A stretch of DNA of 7,435 bases from Planctomycetota bacterium. GTDB taxonomy: Bacteria; Planctomycetota; Phycisphaerae; WQYP01. Under the pieces are notes generated by a model. That model did not search any database. It saw nothing but the letters and a program-made list of their open reading frames with translations, and was not told the DNA's origin. The stretch covers positions 1 to 7,435 of the forward strand of contig JAJZEY010000147.1 in assembly GCA_021805585.1 (NCBI GenBank), in the 5' to 3' direction. Of the stretch, positions 5,529-7,435 are shown in pieces; position 1 is the first letter of the stretch; every line of letters begins with the position of its first letter. The translations under genes were made by a program, and so were the position numbers.

Positions 5529-7435
5529 ATGGACCGTAAGAATGGCATTCAAAAGCAGTTGTTTACTTTGCTGACACTTCTGACACTTCTGTGCGGCGGA
5601 CTTGCAGGCGGGAACAAGGCGTTCGGCCAGGCGGCCGTGCCCCCCGTTGCCCGAGCTACAATACGGGTTAACGCCGGTCATCCATTGCATCCAATCAGCC
5701 CGGTGCTGTTCGGTCTTATGACTGAAGAAATCAACCATTCTTATGATGGCGGACTGTATGCCGAGCTGATTCAGAATCGGGCTTTCACCTATAATGCCCA
5801 AAAGGCTTTGCATTGGTCGCTGGTGACAAGCGACGGAACCAATGCTACCATGTCCATAGATCATCACAATACCGTAAACCACACGGGCCTGACCTCAAGC
5901 TTAAAGCTGGATGTTGCTTCCCTCAGCACTGGCGGCCGGGCCGGGGTGGCCAATGACGGCTACTGGGGCATTCCCGCCAAGCCGCACACCACCTATACCG
6001 CCACGATCTACGCACGCGCGGCAGCCGGCTTTCATGGTCCGTTGACCCTGACTATTGAACGCAGGAACAGCGGAAAGGTGCTGGCTAAAGCTGAAATCAC
6101 GGGCGTCGGTGCTCATTGGAAGAAATTTGTGGCCAAATTGCACACGCCTCAGGATATCAAGCCCACCATGAACAATGTGTTTGCCGTATCGGTTCAGTCG
6201 ACCGGTACAGTCTGGCTGGGCTATGTATCGCTTTTTCCGCCGACATACAAAAATCAGCCCAACGGCTTCCGAATTGGCCTGATGAATAAGCTTAAGGCGT
6301 TGCACCCGTCATTTCTGCGCTTTCCGGGCGGAAATTATCTTGAAGGATCATCCATTGCCGATCGATTTCGCTGGAAGAAAACCATCGGCCCAGTGACGCA
6401 ACGCCCCGGACACCAATCGTGCTGGGGTTACCCTTCAAGTGATGGTATGGGACTGCTGGAATTTCTAATGTGGTGCCAGGACCTGCACATGCAGCCGCTG
6501 CTGGCGGTTTATGCGGGCTTTTCACTGAACCATGAACATATTTCAAGCCGGAAGGCTCTGAAGCCCTATATCAAAAGTGCACTGGAAGAAATTCAATACG
6601 TGACGGGTTCAATTCATACCAAATGGGGCGCGATCCGTGCTAAAGATGGTCATCCCCGGCCCTTCAAGCTGCACTATGTCGAAATCGGAAACGAAGATTT
6701 TTTTGACAATTCGGGCAGCTACGCCATGCGATTCAGCTCTTTTTACCGGGCTATAAAGGCCAAATATCCCAAGCTCAAGCTTATTGCCACGGTTCACGCA
6801 GCAAGCTTTGATGGCGTAAAGCCCGACCTGGTGGATGATCACTTTTACCGTTCGGCCACGGACATGTGGAACGACACCCATCACTACGACAACTTCAGGT
6901 CTGATTTTCCCAAGATATTTGTCGGGGAATGGGCCACCGTGGAAGGACACCCAACGCCCGATCTAAACGCCGCGCTGGGTGATGCGGCGTGGTTGACCGG
7001 CCTGGAGCGCGATTCAAATACCGTGATCATGTGCAGTTATGCTCCGCTGCTGGTCAACGTTAATGCGTCCAACTGGCCAACCAACCTGATTGGCTATAAC
7101 GCCCTGACCTGCTATGGTTCGCCCTCCTACTACGCACAGGTAATGTTTGCGCAAAACAAGGGCAGCGTCGTACTGCCCTTAAAGATGGTTGATCCTCCCG
7201 CGGCCCACCAAAGCATGGGCGGGGCAATCGGCGTCGGCACCTGGAATACCGCCGCCGAGTTTAAAGATATTAAAGTCAGCCGTCATGGCAAGGTGCTTTA
7301 CGAGTCCCATTTCGCCACGGATGGCAAAAAGGGATGGCGCATGCATGGCGGCCAATGGCGGGTGAAAAATGGCGTGCTGGTGCAGTCGCTTCTGGGCACC
7401 GATGAATGCGCTTTTATAGGCAATAAAAACTGGAC
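5529..7435 (+). CDS. Secreted GH51 alpha-L-arabinofuranosidase (3'-truncated)
   Basis: Retaining glycosidase expected to remove alpha-L-arabinofuranosyl units from arabinan or arabinoxylan outside the cytoplasm. The frame stays open to the window end (635 residues seen). A Lys/Arg-rich start, a Leu-rich core and AFG-QA near 31-35 make a Sec signal peptide; there is no lipobox. The N-terminal GH51 signature TEEINHSYDGGLYAEL begins near 65. A beta-sandwich, carbohydrate-binding-like segment spans about 95-235. The barrel shows RFPGGN at 264-269, VEIGNED with the acid/base Glu389, DDHFYRS, and FVGEWA with the nucleophile Glu467. After the barrel, GVGTWNTAAEF (Trp572) opens a concanavalin/LamG-like domain cut by the window edge. 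It is unrelated in function to its upstream neighbours and separated from them by a strong terminator, so it is its own unit or starts a polysaccharide locus. Other GH51 activities cannot be excluded. Confidence 0.93.
   Translation, partial: MDRKNGIQKQLFTLLTLLTLLCGGLAGGNKAFGQAAVPPVARATIRVNAGHPLHPISPVLFGLMTEEINHSYDGGLYAELIQNRAFTYNAQKALHWSLVTSDGTNATMSIDHHNTVNHTGLTSSLKLDVASLSTGGRAGVANDGYWGIPAKPHTTYTATIYARAAAGFHGPLTLTIERRNSGKVLAKAEITGVGAHWKKFVAKLHTPQDIKPTMNNVFAVSVQSTGTVWLGYVSLFPPTYKNQPNGFRIGLMNKLKALHPSFLRFPGGNYLEGSSIADRFRWKKTIGPVTQRPGHQSCWGYPSSDGMGLLEFLMWCQDLHMQPLLAVYAGFSLNHEHISSRKALKPYIKSALEEIQYVTGSIHTKWGAIRAKDGHPRPFKLHYVEIGNEDFFDNSGSYAMRFSSFYRAIKAKYPKLKLIATVHAASFDGVKPDLVDDHFYRSATDMWNDTHHYDNFRSDFPKIFVGEWATVEGHPTPDLNAALGDAAWLTGLERDSNTVIMCSYAPLLVNVNASNWPTNLIGYNALTCYGSPSYYAQVMFAQNKGSVVLPLKMVDPPAAHQSMGGAIGVGTWNTAAEFKDIKVSRHGKVLYESHFATDGKKGWRMHGGQWRVKNGVLVQSLLGTDECAFIGNKNW
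5571..5588 (+). repeat. Perfect 9-bp tandem duplication in signal peptide
   Basis: CTGACACTT occurs twice in succession, in frame, encoding LTLLTL in the hydrophobic core of the GH51 signal peptide. Slippage here would change core length by three residues per unit. Confidence 0.75.

Overview
The window reads as ordinary bacterial chromosome, all genes on the + strand, mid-50s GC by eye. The gene set is the tail of an aa3/caa3-type cytochrome c oxidase operon, a ribosomal protein S1 gene, and the start of a secreted GH51 arabinofuranosidase. An aerobic, plant-polysaccharide-degrading bacterium fits. The A2-type oxidase, the long loop in subunit III and the GH51 architecture make me lean towards Planctomycetota or a relative, but that is inference: nothing here is a taxonomic marker I can verify by eye.

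Layout. Positions 1-1358 hold the C-terminal part of oxidase subunit I (5' end outside the window). Subunit III (1455-2309) and the small three-helix subunit IV (2338-2766) follow, with short gaps and the same direction, so they look like one operon. These three build the membrane-bound terminal oxidase that reduces O2 and pumps protons; subunit II and any cytochrome c partner should lie upstream, outside the window. Positions 2767-3432 carry no convincing gene. They hold two weak terminator-like hairpins (one oriented for the - strand), a good sigma70-like promoter, and a leader of about 200 nt with three consecutive stem-loops before rpsA.

rpsA (3433-5160) encodes a full six-domain S1 protein and ends at a textbook intrinsic terminator (5196-5227). 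Positions 5161-5528 are non-coding but rich in inverted repeats. From 5529 to the window end is a secreted GH51 alpha-L-arabinofuranosidase with both catalytic glutamates visible, cut off at the 3' edge inside a C-terminal accessory domain.

I see no mobile element, CRISPR array, tRNA, rRNA or defence-like system, and no convincing undescribed system. The parts most worth a second look are non-coding: the structured rpsA leader with a poorly placed, possibly sequestered Shine-Dalgarno, and the cluster of dyad-symmetric elements before the GH51 gene.
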